In this document: positions 1 through 6,367 of the stretch, one piece after another
How positions within the stretch are numbered: the stretch's first letter is position 1
How the letters are laid out: each line of letters opens with the position of its first letter
NCBI GenBank assembly: GCA_022567775.1
Contig: JADFGH010000079.1
Coordinates: forward strand, 1 to 8,724
Reading direction: 5' to 3'
Length of the DNA stretch: 8,724 nt
From: Pseudomonadota bacterium
GTDB taxonomy: Bacteria > Pseudomonadota > Gammaproteobacteria > Steroidobacterales > Woeseiaceae
Position numbers and translations under genes: made by a program
The notes under the pieces: generated by a model
The model's input: only the letters and a program-made list of their open reading frames with translations
Told to the model about the DNA's origin: nothing
Databases searched by the model: none

Positions 1-62
1 TGCCCGAGACAACTTGCGTTATGCCTCTCGTTCCACAAAACTAAAATGTCGTTGCAACTCAG

Positions 63-68
63 AAGGAG
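63..68 (+). promoter_or_regulatory. Strong ribosome binding site for the SnoaL-like gene
   Basis: AAGGAG lies 6 bases before the ATG at 75, a near-ideal Shine-Dalgarno sequence and the strongest in the window. It fixes the start of the first gene. A TAAAAT hexamer at 42-47 could be a -10 element, but no good -35 element sits 16-18 bases before it, so no promoter is claimed. Confidence 0.85.
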
Positions 69-74
69 ACCACC

Positions 75-428
75 ATGGCCCTCGCAGAAATTGTTCAGCG
101 CGGCTGGGATGCGTTTGCTGCCAGTGACATGGATACACTGGTCGCGGACTATACCGAGGACGTGACCTTCGTGATGCCCGGTCAGACCGATATACACAAG
201 GGTATCTCTGATTTCCGCGCCGCCCTCGAGAATGTCGCAGTGCCTTCCGGTTTCGAAATCACCAATCTACGGCACATCGAAGGTGATGGTGAGGTCGTGA
301 CGATCTGCGCCTGGAAGTCAGACAAGATCGAAGCGTCCCAGCTCGCTGCGCTATTTCGGTTCCGCGGTAACAAGATTTACGAAGAGCGCTGGTTCATGGA
401 CACCGAGCAATGGAAGGGTGCTTTCTGA
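75..428 (+). CDS. SnoaL-like / NTF2-like (nuclear transport factor 2 fold) protein
   Basis: A 117-residue protein with the size and pattern of the SnoaL/NTF2-like superfamily. An N-terminal helix (WDAFAASDMDTLVADYTEDV, about 11-30) leads into TFVMPG, as is usual where these proteins begin the cone-shaped beta-sheet. The last strands carry LFRFRGNKIYEERWFMDT (about 93-110), the family's common 'F+ + G KI E RW' ending. Members include ketosteroid isomerase, polyketide cyclases, dehydratases and many binding proteins without known activity, so the reaction cannot be named. There is no signal peptide, so it is probably cytoplasmic. It is preceded by a strong ribosome binding site. It stands 534 bases before the oxidoreductase operon on the same strand and is probably transcribed separately. 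A second SnoaL-like domain occurs in the AraC-type regulator at 5538-6347. The family call is good; the specific function is unknown. Confidence 0.87.
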   Translation: MALAEIVQRGWDAFAASDMDTLVADYTEDVTFVMPGQTDIHKGISDFRAALENVAVPSGFEITNLRHIEGDGEVVTICAWKSDKIEASQLAALFRFRGNKIYEERWFMDTEQWKGAF

Positions 429-474
429 CCTGTGCGTGGCGAATTGCTATTTTGTTGCATAAATCAGTGTGTGT

Positions 475-493
475 CTGACGTCAGCGCATATGC
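475..493. repeat. Two adjacent perfect palindromes, possible operator
   Basis: CTGACGTCAG (475-484) is a perfect 10-base palindrome. After one base comes GCATATGC (486-493), a perfect 8-base palindrome. In addition GCGCA (484-488) can pair with TGCGC (500-504). Such paired dyads in non-coding DNA fit a binding site for a dimeric regulator. They lie just downstream of the SnoaL-like gene and almost 500 bases before the operon, so the target promoter is unclear. Confidence 0.3.
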
Positions 494-911
494 AGTTTTT
501 GCGCCCTACGACCAGAAGCGGCTTGAATTGTAATTCGCACCCAACAGGTCCCGATAATCTATGTCGTCCGATTTTATTGCAAGTTTTCAATGACCGGGCA
601 CCCTCTTATCCATGGCCCAGATATTCTATGTTCGGTCCTCACCTCCACTTTTCGGCCCAGGCCGTGATACAACTGGAAATCGCTGGGCTCGCCAAAAGCT
701 CTCGGCGTATCGGTTGAAGGGGCAACGATTACGCATTGCACCGCCTGACTGGTTGATGTGATTCATCCTTGCTAAGTCTTGGCCGCAATTTCAGTCACGA
801 AATCGACCGCGGAAAAGTGCAAACCGCTCGGTTAGGAAGTCAAATTCAAGGATCGACCGGGTACACTACCGCCCTGTTCGGGCGCAGCGAGTAAGCGGCA
901 GTTGTGCCCTC

Positions 912-927
912 TGCGTGTAGGCGCGGA
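912..927 (+). repeat. 16-base motif, copy 1 (before the oxidoreductase operon)
   Basis: TGCGTGTAGGCGCGGA, 35 bases before the ATG at 963. It matches 7076-7091 at 15 of 16 positions, including 12 identical bases in a row, in the same orientation. Both copies are in non-coding DNA ahead of genes on the plus strand, so they may be a shared regulatory site. Chance cannot be excluded. Confidence 0.3.
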
Positions 928-962
928 AGTCTTGCAAGAATGCGGTAACTAGCGTACGGGCT

Positions 963-2537
963 ATGTCAAAAGCACTAAAAAGGTGTGTGGAATTGGATCG
1001 TTACGACTCGATCATAATTGGGGCGGGACATAACGCATTGGTCTGTGCTGCTTATCTGGCGCGGAGCGGCCAGCGCGTATTGGTGCTCGAGGCCGCTGAC
1101 ACACCAGGCGGGCTTGGCGCCAGCCGCGAATTCCATCCCGGTTTTCACGCGTCTGTCGCACACACAATCAGCCACTTCCCTCAACAAATAGTCAGCGACC
1201 TCAAACTTGCGTCACATGGCTTTGAGACATCATCGAGCGCGTTGCCAACAGTCGGCTTAAGTCTCGACAAGAAACATGTCGTCTTGCAACAGAATTCTGT
1301 AAGCGGCACCAGCGCAGACGATGCGGACGCCTATCAGAACTATTCCCGACTCATGCGCCGTTTTGCCGCTGTACTCAGACCCTTCTGGCTAAGGACGATG
1401 CCGCGTATTGGCAACAACAGTCTCGCCGAAATGATGACCTTTGCACACATTGGACTCAACATTCGCCGAATTGGCAAGAAGGATATGCAGGAATTTCTGC
1501 GCATTGTCTCTCTTCCGGCGCGTGACCTTATGGATGAGTATTTTGACAATGACATTCTCAAGGCCACATTGAGCTGGGATGGACTCATTGGTTCAAAACT
1601 CGCGCCGCGATCACCCAATGGTGCAGTGCTCGCGATACTCTATCGCATGGCCGGGGAATCCAGGGGTGTCCACGCCATTCCGGCGGGCGGCGTCAACGGC
1701 CTGATCGAGTCGTTATGCACGTCGGCTACGACATCGGGTGCTGAAATCAGAAACGCAACAACAGTCAGTCGTGTACTGATCGACAGAACTGATAACGGCC
1801 TGAAAGCGATGGGCGTTCAACTGATCAATGGAGAAAAAATTCAGGCTGACAACATTGTCTCGGCCACTGATCCACAAAGAACATTTCTTGACCTGGTCGG
1901 CGTCGAACATCTGGATATCGGCTTCACGAATCGAATTCGGCGACTACGTTGCGATGGCTATGTCGCAAAATTGCACCTCGCACTGAATGGATTGCCGGAC
2001 TTCAATGGACTCGAGCGGCCCGACGGCCGAATGATCATTGCGCCGAGCATGGATGCCATTGAGTTCGCATTTGACGACGCTAAATACGGCGAATGCCCGA
2101 ACCAACCGGTTATGGAAATCGTCTTGCCGAGCGTGCACGATGCATCGCTTGCGCCGGACGGGCAGCACGTGCTGTCGGCTCACGTCATGTATGTGCCGTA
2201 TCGACTGAAGGAAGGATGGACCGATGCAGCTCGTGACCTGATCTGCGATCGGGCCATCGACACGATCGCTCAATATGCGCCACGCATCCGCGAGCATATT
2301 ATTCATCGTGAGTTTTTGACGCCGTCGGACCTTGAGCAAAACTACCGTGTGACGGGCGGCCATTGGCACCACACCGAATTCGCGATGGATCAATTGCTCA
2401 TGATGCGGCCAACTTATGAAGCCGCGCAGTACGGCACGCCAATTCCGGGTCTGTTCCTGTGCGGTGCAGGTTGCCATCCCGGTGGCGACATCATGGGTGG
2501 CGCAGGACACAACGCCGCGCGTGAAATTCTGCGATGA
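963..2537 (+). CDS. PYROXD2/phytoene-desaturase-like NAD(P)/FAD-dependent oxidoreductase, first paralogue
   Basis: A 524-residue flavoprotein. YDSIIIGAGHNALVCAAYLA (14-33) is the GxGxx(N) dinucleotide-binding loop of a Rossmann fold; the strand VLVLEAADTPGG (39-50) ends in the acidic residue that usually binds the FAD ribose and in the GG motif of this family. The C-terminal motif GAGCHPGGDIMGGAGHNAAR (501-520) is the second FAD contact typical of CrtI/PYROXD2 proteins. The length fits the family (about 500-550). No carotenoid genes are nearby, so phytoene is an unlikely substrate; members oxidise C-C or C-N bonds in many pathways. No good ribosome binding site precedes the ATG at 963. An in-frame TTG at 993 has AAGG at 980-983 and would give an N-terminus that lines up with the next protein (MDRYD... 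against MNNYD...), so the true start may be 993. It is the first gene of a three-gene operon and its stop overlaps the next start by 4 bases. The family is clear; the substrate is unknown. Confidence 0.9.
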   Translation: MSKALKRCVELDRYDSIIIGAGHNALVCAAYLARSGQRVLVLEAADTPGGLGASREFHPGFHASVAHTISHFPQQIVSDLKLASHGFETSSSALPTVGLSLDKKHVVLQQNSVSGTSADDADAYQNYSRLMRRFAAVLRPFWLRTMPRIGNNSLAEMMTFAHIGLNIRRIGKKDMQEFLRIVSLPARDLMDEYFDNDILKATLSWDGLIGSKLAPRSPNGAVLAILYRMAGESRGVHAIPAGGVNGLIESLCTSATTSGAEIRNATTVSRVLIDRTDNGLKAMGVQLINGEKIQADNIVSATDPQRTFLDLVGVEHLDIGFTNRIRRLRCDGYVAKLHLALNGLPDFNGLERPDGRMIIAPSMDAIEFAFDDAKYGECPNQPVMEIVLPSVHDASLAPDGQHVLSAHVMYVPYRLKEGWTDAARDLICDRAIDTIAQYAPRIREHIIHREFLTPSDLEQNYRVTGGHWHHTEFAMDQLLMMRPTYEAAQYGTPIPGLFLCGAGCHPGGDIMGGAGHNAAREILR

Positions 2538-4153
2538 ATAATTACGACGCAATCATAATCGGCGCAGGCCATAACGGACTGACGAATGCCGCCTACCTGG
2601 CGAAAGCCGGACTGAACGTTGTCGTGCTTGAGAAGAACGACTATATCGGTGGCGCATCTGTTTCGCGGGAACTTCATGAGGGCTGGATTTACTCGAGTTG
2701 TTCATATGTCTGCAGCATGATGCGGCAGGCGTTGCACCGCGACCTGGATCTCGGTCGGCACGGCTTGCTACTGGTGCCCTACCTCGGAACCGTCAACTTC
2801 GGTGATGCGGGAGAGAGACTATTTACCTATCACGATGAAGAGGCAGCGCACCTTGAACTGAAACGCCACTCACCGCACGACGCCGACGCGATGCATCGCT
2901 TTCAGACCGACCTGACACGCTACTCGCAACTCATTCGCAAAACTCTGCTACGCACGCCGCCCGATCCGACCTCCTTTCGGCCGCGGGATATCCGTGAGCT
3001 CCTTTATCTCGCCAAACAAGTCTGGGCTTTAGGCGAAAAAGAAATCTACGAATATGTCCGCTTTTTCACGATGAGCGCGGCAGAGTATCTTGAAGACTAT
3101 TTCGAGAACGACATGATCAAGGCCGCGATGGCCAGCCCGGGCATCATCGGAACGGCACTTGGTGTTTACTCGCCCGGCTCGTCGTATATCCTGCTGCATC
3201 ACGTCATGGGTGACGTCGATGGCAGCATTGGTGCGTGGGGTCTCGCACGCGGTGGAATGGGCGCCATTTCAGATGCCATTGCCGGTGCGCTGCAGGAGCA
3301 CGGTGGAGAGATTCGAACCAACGCAGGTGTGCAACAGGTGCTGGTGGAAAATCGCAAGGCCGTCGGCGTCGTACTCGAAAACGGCGATGAAATCAGGGCG
3401 CGCGTTGTCGTGTCGAACCTTGATGCAAAGCGCACGTTTACACGCATTATGGATAAGAACGACTTGCCGGAAGGCATTTACGAGAAAGCCTGCAATTTCA
3501 AGATCCGCGGTTCGTCCGGCAAGGTCAATATTGCCCTGTCAGGGATGCCGAAATTCACCGGTGTACCAGGGAACCGCTACATTGATCGCGGCGGACAGGG
3601 CTTCACCGGTTCATTGGAAACCATGGAGCGGGCTTACGATTGCTGGAAGCGTGGCCGCTGGTCTGATGATCCGTTTGTCGAATCAGTCATTCCGTCGGCC
3701 TGGGATCCGACCGTCGCGCCTCCCGGGCAACACTGGATGTCGAATTTCGTCCAGTACTGCCCGTCTGATCTCGCCGAGGGGCCGTGGACAGCGGAAAAAC
3801 GCGATCTATTCGGGCAGACTGTTGTCGACAAGATTGAACGATACAGTCCGGGGTTCAAGGACCTGATCGTACACATGGAGGTTCGTACGCCGCATGAAAT
3901 CGAACAGGAGATCGGATTGACGGAGGGAAATATTTTCCAGGGAGAACTCACGATCGATCAACTGTTTTTCAACCGACCATTCCCCGGATATGCGCAATAC
4001 CGCATGCCCGTCAAGAATCTCTATATGTGCGGATCATCCACGCATCCAGGCGGAGGTGTCTCCGCCGCCTGCGGTGCAAACGCAGCCCGGGAAATACTCA
4101 TGGACTTGCGACGTCCCAATACCGTTCCTGATGACGACTTCTACGACGAATGA
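2534..4153 (+). CDS. PYROXD2/phytoene-desaturase-like NAD(P)/FAD-dependent oxidoreductase, second paralogue
   Basis: A 539-residue flavoprotein, clearly related to the product of the preceding gene along its whole length but strongly diverged. YDAIIIGAGHNGLTNAAYLA (4-23) is the FAD-binding Rossmann loop and VVVLEKNDYIGG (29-40) the acidic strand end plus GG motif. The C-terminal signature is GSSTHPGGGVSAACGANAAR (500-519), the more usual form for PYROXD2-type enzymes. About 17 extra acidic residues (ending DDDFYDE) follow, which the first paralogue lacks. The ATG is inside ATGA, overlapping the preceding stop, and there is no strong ribosome binding site, so translation is probably coupled. 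The two proteins may act as a heteromeric oxidase or dehydrogenase, or do successive steps; this is inference. The electron acceptor and substrate are not visible. Confidence 0.92.
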   Translation: MNNYDAIIIGAGHNGLTNAAYLAKAGLNVVVLEKNDYIGGASVSRELHEGWIYSSCSYVCSMMRQALHRDLDLGRHGLLLVPYLGTVNFGDAGERLFTYHDEEAAHLELKRHSPHDADAMHRFQTDLTRYSQLIRKTLLRTPPDPTSFRPRDIRELLYLAKQVWALGEKEIYEYVRFFTMSAAEYLEDYFENDMIKAAMASPGIIGTALGVYSPGSSYILLHHVMGDVDGSIGAWGLARGGMGAISDAIAGALQEHGGEIRTNAGVQQVLVENRKAVGVVLENGDEIRARVVVSNLDAKRTFTRIMDKNDLPEGIYEKACNFKIRGSSGKVNIALSGMPKFTGVPGNRYIDRGGQGFTGSLETMERAYDCWKRGRWSDDPFVESVIPSAWDPTVAPPGQHWMSNFVQYCPSDLAEGPWTAEKRDLFGQTVVDKIERYSPGFKDLIVHMEVRTPHEIEQEIGLTEGNIFQGELTIDQLFFNRPFPGYAQYRMPVKNLYMCGSSTHPGGGVSAACGANAAREILMDLRRPNTVPDDDFYDE

Positions 4154-4156
4154 TTT

Positions 4157-5353
4157 ATGAATACAACTGACCCTTACGCCGGCGAACGCCTGAAACTATC
4201 TCCTTTCCATCCGAGGCAGCAGGCGTTGAACATTCGCGACGCCTGGTCGGCGTGGAACGGTTACAAGTTCGCTGACTACTATTACGACGCGGAGTATGAA
4301 TATTTTTGCGTTCGCAATAGCTGCGGTACCTACGATATCTGCCCGATGCAGAAATATGAAATTCGTGGTCGTGATGCCGAGGTGATGTTGAACCGGATGG
4401 TTACGAGGGATGTTGCGAAAATCAGGCTCAATCGTGTCGCCTACTGTGTTTGGTGTACCGACGAAGGGCGCATGATTGACGACGGAACGATATTCAGGCT
4501 GGCCGGCGACAAGTTTATGCTGACCTGCGGCAGCCCGTGTAACGCATGGCTGGAAAAAAGTGCATTTGGATTCGATGAAGTCAGTGTCACGGATGTGACT
4601 GATGACTTGGCTGCACTCTCCCTGCAGGGACCAACGTCGTGCGCCGTGCTGAAGAACATGGGGCTGCATGGTATCGACACCGCAAAGCCATTCGACATTA
4701 TGTACTTTCCTTTCCATGGCGACACACTCATGGTGTCGCGCACCGGCTTTACCGGTGATCTCGGTTACGAACTCTGGATTCAGCCTGCCCTCGCCCTCGA
4801 GCTGTGGGATGAACTCTATGCCGCGGGCGAGAATTACGGCATTCAACCCTACGGTGAGGCTGCGACCAATATGGCCCGGCTTGAGGCTGCGTTCATTATG
4901 CCCGCGATGGAATTCAATGAAGCGCTCAGGACCGTGCACTTTGAGCATGACCAGACGCCGTTCGAACTGAACCTGGGCTGGATGGTCGATTTTAAGAAGC
5001 CACATTTCAGTGGTCGACGTGCATTGTTGAAAGAAAAACAACGCGGATCGAAATATACGCTGACCAAACTCGATATCGAAGGCAATAAACCCGCCGAGGG
5101 CTCCTACATCTATAAGAACAAGCGCTGCACGCGGGAAATTGGCTATGTTACCTCGGCCATGTGGTCACCGGCGGTTAAGGCAAACATCGCGCTGGCAATG
5201 ATTAAGACAGAGTACCTGCAAGGTGAACTGTGGGCGGAAATTTACTACGAAAAGGAACTACGCCAGTACAGCCGGGTGGCCAGGTGTACGCGCAAACAAA
5301 AACCCTTCTGGGCACCACCCCGCGCACGAGCGACGCCGCCGCCTGATTTCTGA
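4157..5353 (+). CDS. GcvT-fold aminomethyltransferase family protein (folate-dependent methyl/aminomethyl transferase-like)
   Basis: A 398-residue protein of the glycine-cleavage T-protein / DmdA-like superfamily. Blocks in order: GTYDICPMQKYEIRG (57-71), matching the family's 'g.fD.s.m...v.G' region; GRMIDDGTIFRL (104-115), where the acidic pair is the site of the catalytic aspartate in T-protein; LSLQGPTS (154-161); RTGFTGDLGYELWI (195-208), the folate-pocket motif with Glu205; MARLEA (239-244); a C-terminal beta-barrel block with LNLGWMVDFKKPHFSGRRAL (271-290); and IGYVTSAMWSPAVKANIALA (328-347). It ends in PFWAPPRARATPPPDF, a tail common in uncharacterised GcvT-like proteins. It is unlikely to be GcvT itself: gcvH and gcvP are absent and the N-terminus differs. 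It starts 3 bases after the second flavoprotein, so it is in the same operon. Transfer of a one-carbon group from a methylated substrate to tetrahydrofolate is the likely chemistry. Demethylases such as DmdA and LigM are relatives, but I do not assign either. Confidence 0.9.
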   Translation: MNTTDPYAGERLKLSPFHPRQQALNIRDAWSAWNGYKFADYYYDAEYEYFCVRNSCGTYDICPMQKYEIRGRDAEVMLNRMVTRDVAKIRLNRVAYCVWCTDEGRMIDDGTIFRLAGDKFMLTCGSPCNAWLEKSAFGFDEVSVTDVTDDLAALSLQGPTSCAVLKNMGLHGIDTAKPFDIMYFPFHGDTLMVSRTGFTGDLGYELWIQPALALELWDELYAAGENYGIQPYGEAATNMARLEAAFIMPAMEFNEALRTVHFEHDQTPFELNLGWMVDFKKPHFSGRRALLKEKQRGSKYTLTKLDIEGNKPAEGSYIYKNKRCTREIGYVTSAMWSPAVKANIALAMIKTEYLQGELWAEIYYEKELRQYSRVARCTRKQKPFWAPPRARATPPPDF

Positions 5354-5379
5354 TTCGACCTCTCTCGTAAGCTCGAGCC

Positions 5380-5453
5380 GTCATGCGGGCGCTGGTTAAT
5401 GTCCCGCAATCCGCACAACCGCAGGTATTTGCGGGCCTGAATCGCCGCATGAC
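5380..5453. repeat. Nested inverted repeats between the operon and the regulator gene
   Basis: The outer arms GTCATGCGG (5380-5388) and CCGCATGAC (5445-5453) are perfect 9-base complements. The inner arms CCCGCAA (5403-5409) and TTGCGGG (5429-5435) are perfect 7-base complements. The core also carries CCGCA three times (5404-5408, 5411-5415, 5419-5423). There is no T-run after the structure, so it is not a classic intrinsic terminator. It could end transcription of the operon by another route, or be an operator for the AraC-type regulator encoded just downstream; AraC proteins often bind short direct repeats. Confidence 0.45.
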
Positions 5454-5473
5454 TGCGCCCATATCGACCGGCA

Positions 5474-5503
5474 ATGACATCTCACGAGACCTTGCGCTAG
5501 GAT
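5474..5503 (+). promoter_or_regulatory. Candidate sigma-70 promoter of the SnoaL-AraC gene
   Basis: ATGACA (5474-5479, five of six to the -35 consensus), an 18-base spacer, then TAGGAT (5498-5503, four of six to the -10 consensus). Transcription would begin near 5510, leaving a short leader before the ATG at 5535/5538. This argues against translation starting at the ATG at 5502, which overlaps the -10 element. Called by eye only. Confidence 0.35.
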
Positions 5504-5537
5504 GTATGCTCATAGGTCGGATGTCGGGGAGACTATG

Positions 5538-6347
5538 ATGCGCGCGACAGAATTTGTGAAAAGCTATTTTGACGCCTGGAATCAACGCGATCCCAGGGGC
5601 GTAGCCGATCATCTCACTGCTGACGGGATCTACCGGGATGTTCCGGAGAATTTGCAACGGTCGCACGACGAATTGATTAGCAGCCTGAAAGATTTTTTCT
5701 CCAGGTACCGGCATCGGTATGAGCTGATTGGGGAAATTCTGAAGAGCGGAAACACGATCGCGTACCAATACCGGTGGCGTCCATTCGAGAACACCGGGAA
5801 AAGCGAATCGTCAGCCTCCTATCGCGGTGCAGAATTCATGACACTGCATGGCGATGCTGCGATGACGATTACCGACTACTACGACATCCCCGTCGAAACG
5901 CAAGGGCTCAAGTATGCGAAGTCCGGACTGACCAGCGAGCAATTACTCAAATACAAGCAACGTCTCGATCAGATAATGCGGTCCCAACAGGCATACCTCC
6001 AGTCCGACCTGACGTTACCAAGACTTGCGATGGCCGTTGACTGTTCGGTCAACCACTTGTCACAGGTCATCAATTCCGGTTTTGGCATCAGTTTCTTCGA
6101 TTACCTGAACCGTTATCGGATCGAATACGCCAGAGAGCTGCTGGCAACGCTCGACGGCCAGAGCAATGCCATTTTGAATATCGCATTTACGGTCGGTTTT
6201 AATTCAAATTCAGCGTTCTACGCCGCGTTCAAGAAGTACGTCGGGAAAACCCCCGCCCAGTATCGTCGAACCCGGTTAAAGGACCCCCACGGAGGCAACG
6301 ATCACACTGCCTGTAGGGCGGAGCGCATCGCCCGCGACGTTTGGTAA
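5538..6347 (+). CDS. AraC-family transcriptional regulator with N-terminal SnoaL/NTF2-like domain
   Basis: A 269-residue two-domain protein from the chosen start. Residues 1-115 form a SnoaL/NTF2-like domain: FVKSYFDAWNQRDPRGVADH (6-25) is the opening helix pair and FMTLHGDAAMTITDYYDIP (100-118) the closing strands. Residues about 140-245 are an AraC DNA-binding domain with two helix-turn-helix units: LPRLAMAVDCSVNHLSQVIN (160-179), then FFDYLNRYRIEYARELL (186-202), and IAFTVGFNSNSAFYAAFKKY (215-234) closing with GKTPAQYRR (236-244). The NTF2 fold probably binds a small effector. The start is set by GGGGAG (5526-5531), 6 bases before the ATG at 5538; the ATG at 5535 is an alternative and the ATG at 5502 is unlikely. 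The last 20 or so residues lie outside the domain and are encoded by a repeat-like hairpin (6316-6333). Likely targets are its own promoter or the adjacent operon; this is inference from position. Confidence 0.87.
   Translation: MRATEFVKSYFDAWNQRDPRGVADHLTADGIYRDVPENLQRSHDELISSLKDFFSRYRHRYELIGEILKSGNTIAYQYRWRPFENTGKSESSASYRGAEFMTLHGDAAMTITDYYDIPVETQGLKYAKSGLTSEQLLKYKQRLDQIMRSQQAYLQSDLTLPRLAMAVDCSVNHLSQVINSGFGISFFDYLNRYRIEYARELLATLDGQSNAILNIAFTVGFNSNSAFYAAFKKYVGKTPAQYRRTRLKDPHGGNDHTACRAERIARDVW
6311..6333. repeat. GC-rich hairpin at the 3' end of the regulator gene, REP-like
   Basis: GGGCG (6316-6320) and CGCCC (6329-6333) pair around an 8-base loop, preceded by CTGTA. The wording resembles the TGTAGGG-type dispersed extragenic repeats common in gammaproteobacteria. 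That resemblance is from memory, and only one copy is in the window. It lies in codons beyond the end of the AraC domain. No T-run follows, so it is not a classic terminator, although it could protect the 3' end of the mRNA. Confidence 0.3.
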
Positions 6348-6367
6348 AAACGACTGCACGCGATTAG

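Larger units (their letters stand above)
429..962. other. 534-base intergenic region without a recognised gene
   Basis: No reading frame here gives a protein I recognise. The longest (469-717, 82 codons) has no ribosome binding site and a composition rich in Pro, Ser, Arg and His, which looks non-coding. The stretch holds two adjacent palindromes (475-484 and 486-493) and a small 5-bp hairpin (CGCCC 870-874 pairing with GGGCG 880-884) with no T-run. A 16-base motif at 912-927 recurs at 7076-7091. No clear sigma-70 promoter with good spacing was found, although the promoter of the 963-5353 operon should lie here. The region may be a long leader or a decayed gene. Confidence 0.6.

Noticed and set aside
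450..465. TTTTGTTGCATAAATC, reminiscent of terminal repeats of IS5/IS903-type elements
   Set aside because: No partner inverted repeat, transposase or target duplication is visible, and the resemblance is short and from memory.
469..717. 82-codon open frame on the plus strand in the large gap
   Set aside because: It has no ribosome binding site, a composition unlike a folded protein and no recognisable motif. It looks like chance.
870..884. Hairpin CGCCC-TGTTC-GGGCG as an intrinsic terminator
   Set aside because: The stem is only 5 bp and no T-run follows. It is also far from the end of the preceding gene.
1944..2552. 202-codon minus-strand open frame over the first flavoprotein gene
   Set aside because: It overlaps clearly coding sequence in antisense and has no recognisable motif.
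963..4153. Carotenoid biosynthesis (phytoene desaturase, crtI) for the paired flavoproteins
   Set aside because: No crtB, crtE or other carotenoid gene is present, and the motifs and GcvT neighbour fit the wider PYROXD2-like group better.
4196..5041. 281-codon open frame on the minus strand inside the GcvT-like gene
   Set aside because: It is antisense to a gene with clear conserved motifs. The product shows no domain pattern and has the His/Arg/Val-rich composition of an antisense shadow.
4157..5353. Glycine cleavage T-protein (gcvT) or DMSP demethylase (dmdA) as a specific name
   Set aside because: gcvH and gcvP are absent, and the N-terminus and C-terminal tail differ from true T-proteins. 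Nothing seen is specific to DmdA, so only the superfamily is assigned.
5502..5537. Extended N-terminus for the AraC-type regulator starting at ATG 5502
   Set aside because: It overlaps a candidate -10 element and has no ribosome binding site, while GGGGAG at 5526-5531 serves the ATG at 5538. The SnoaL domain begins right after that ATG.
6348..6367. Bidirectional terminator between the convergent regulator and membrane genes
   Set aside because: The 20-base gap has an A-run but no stem next to it. No terminator can be supported.
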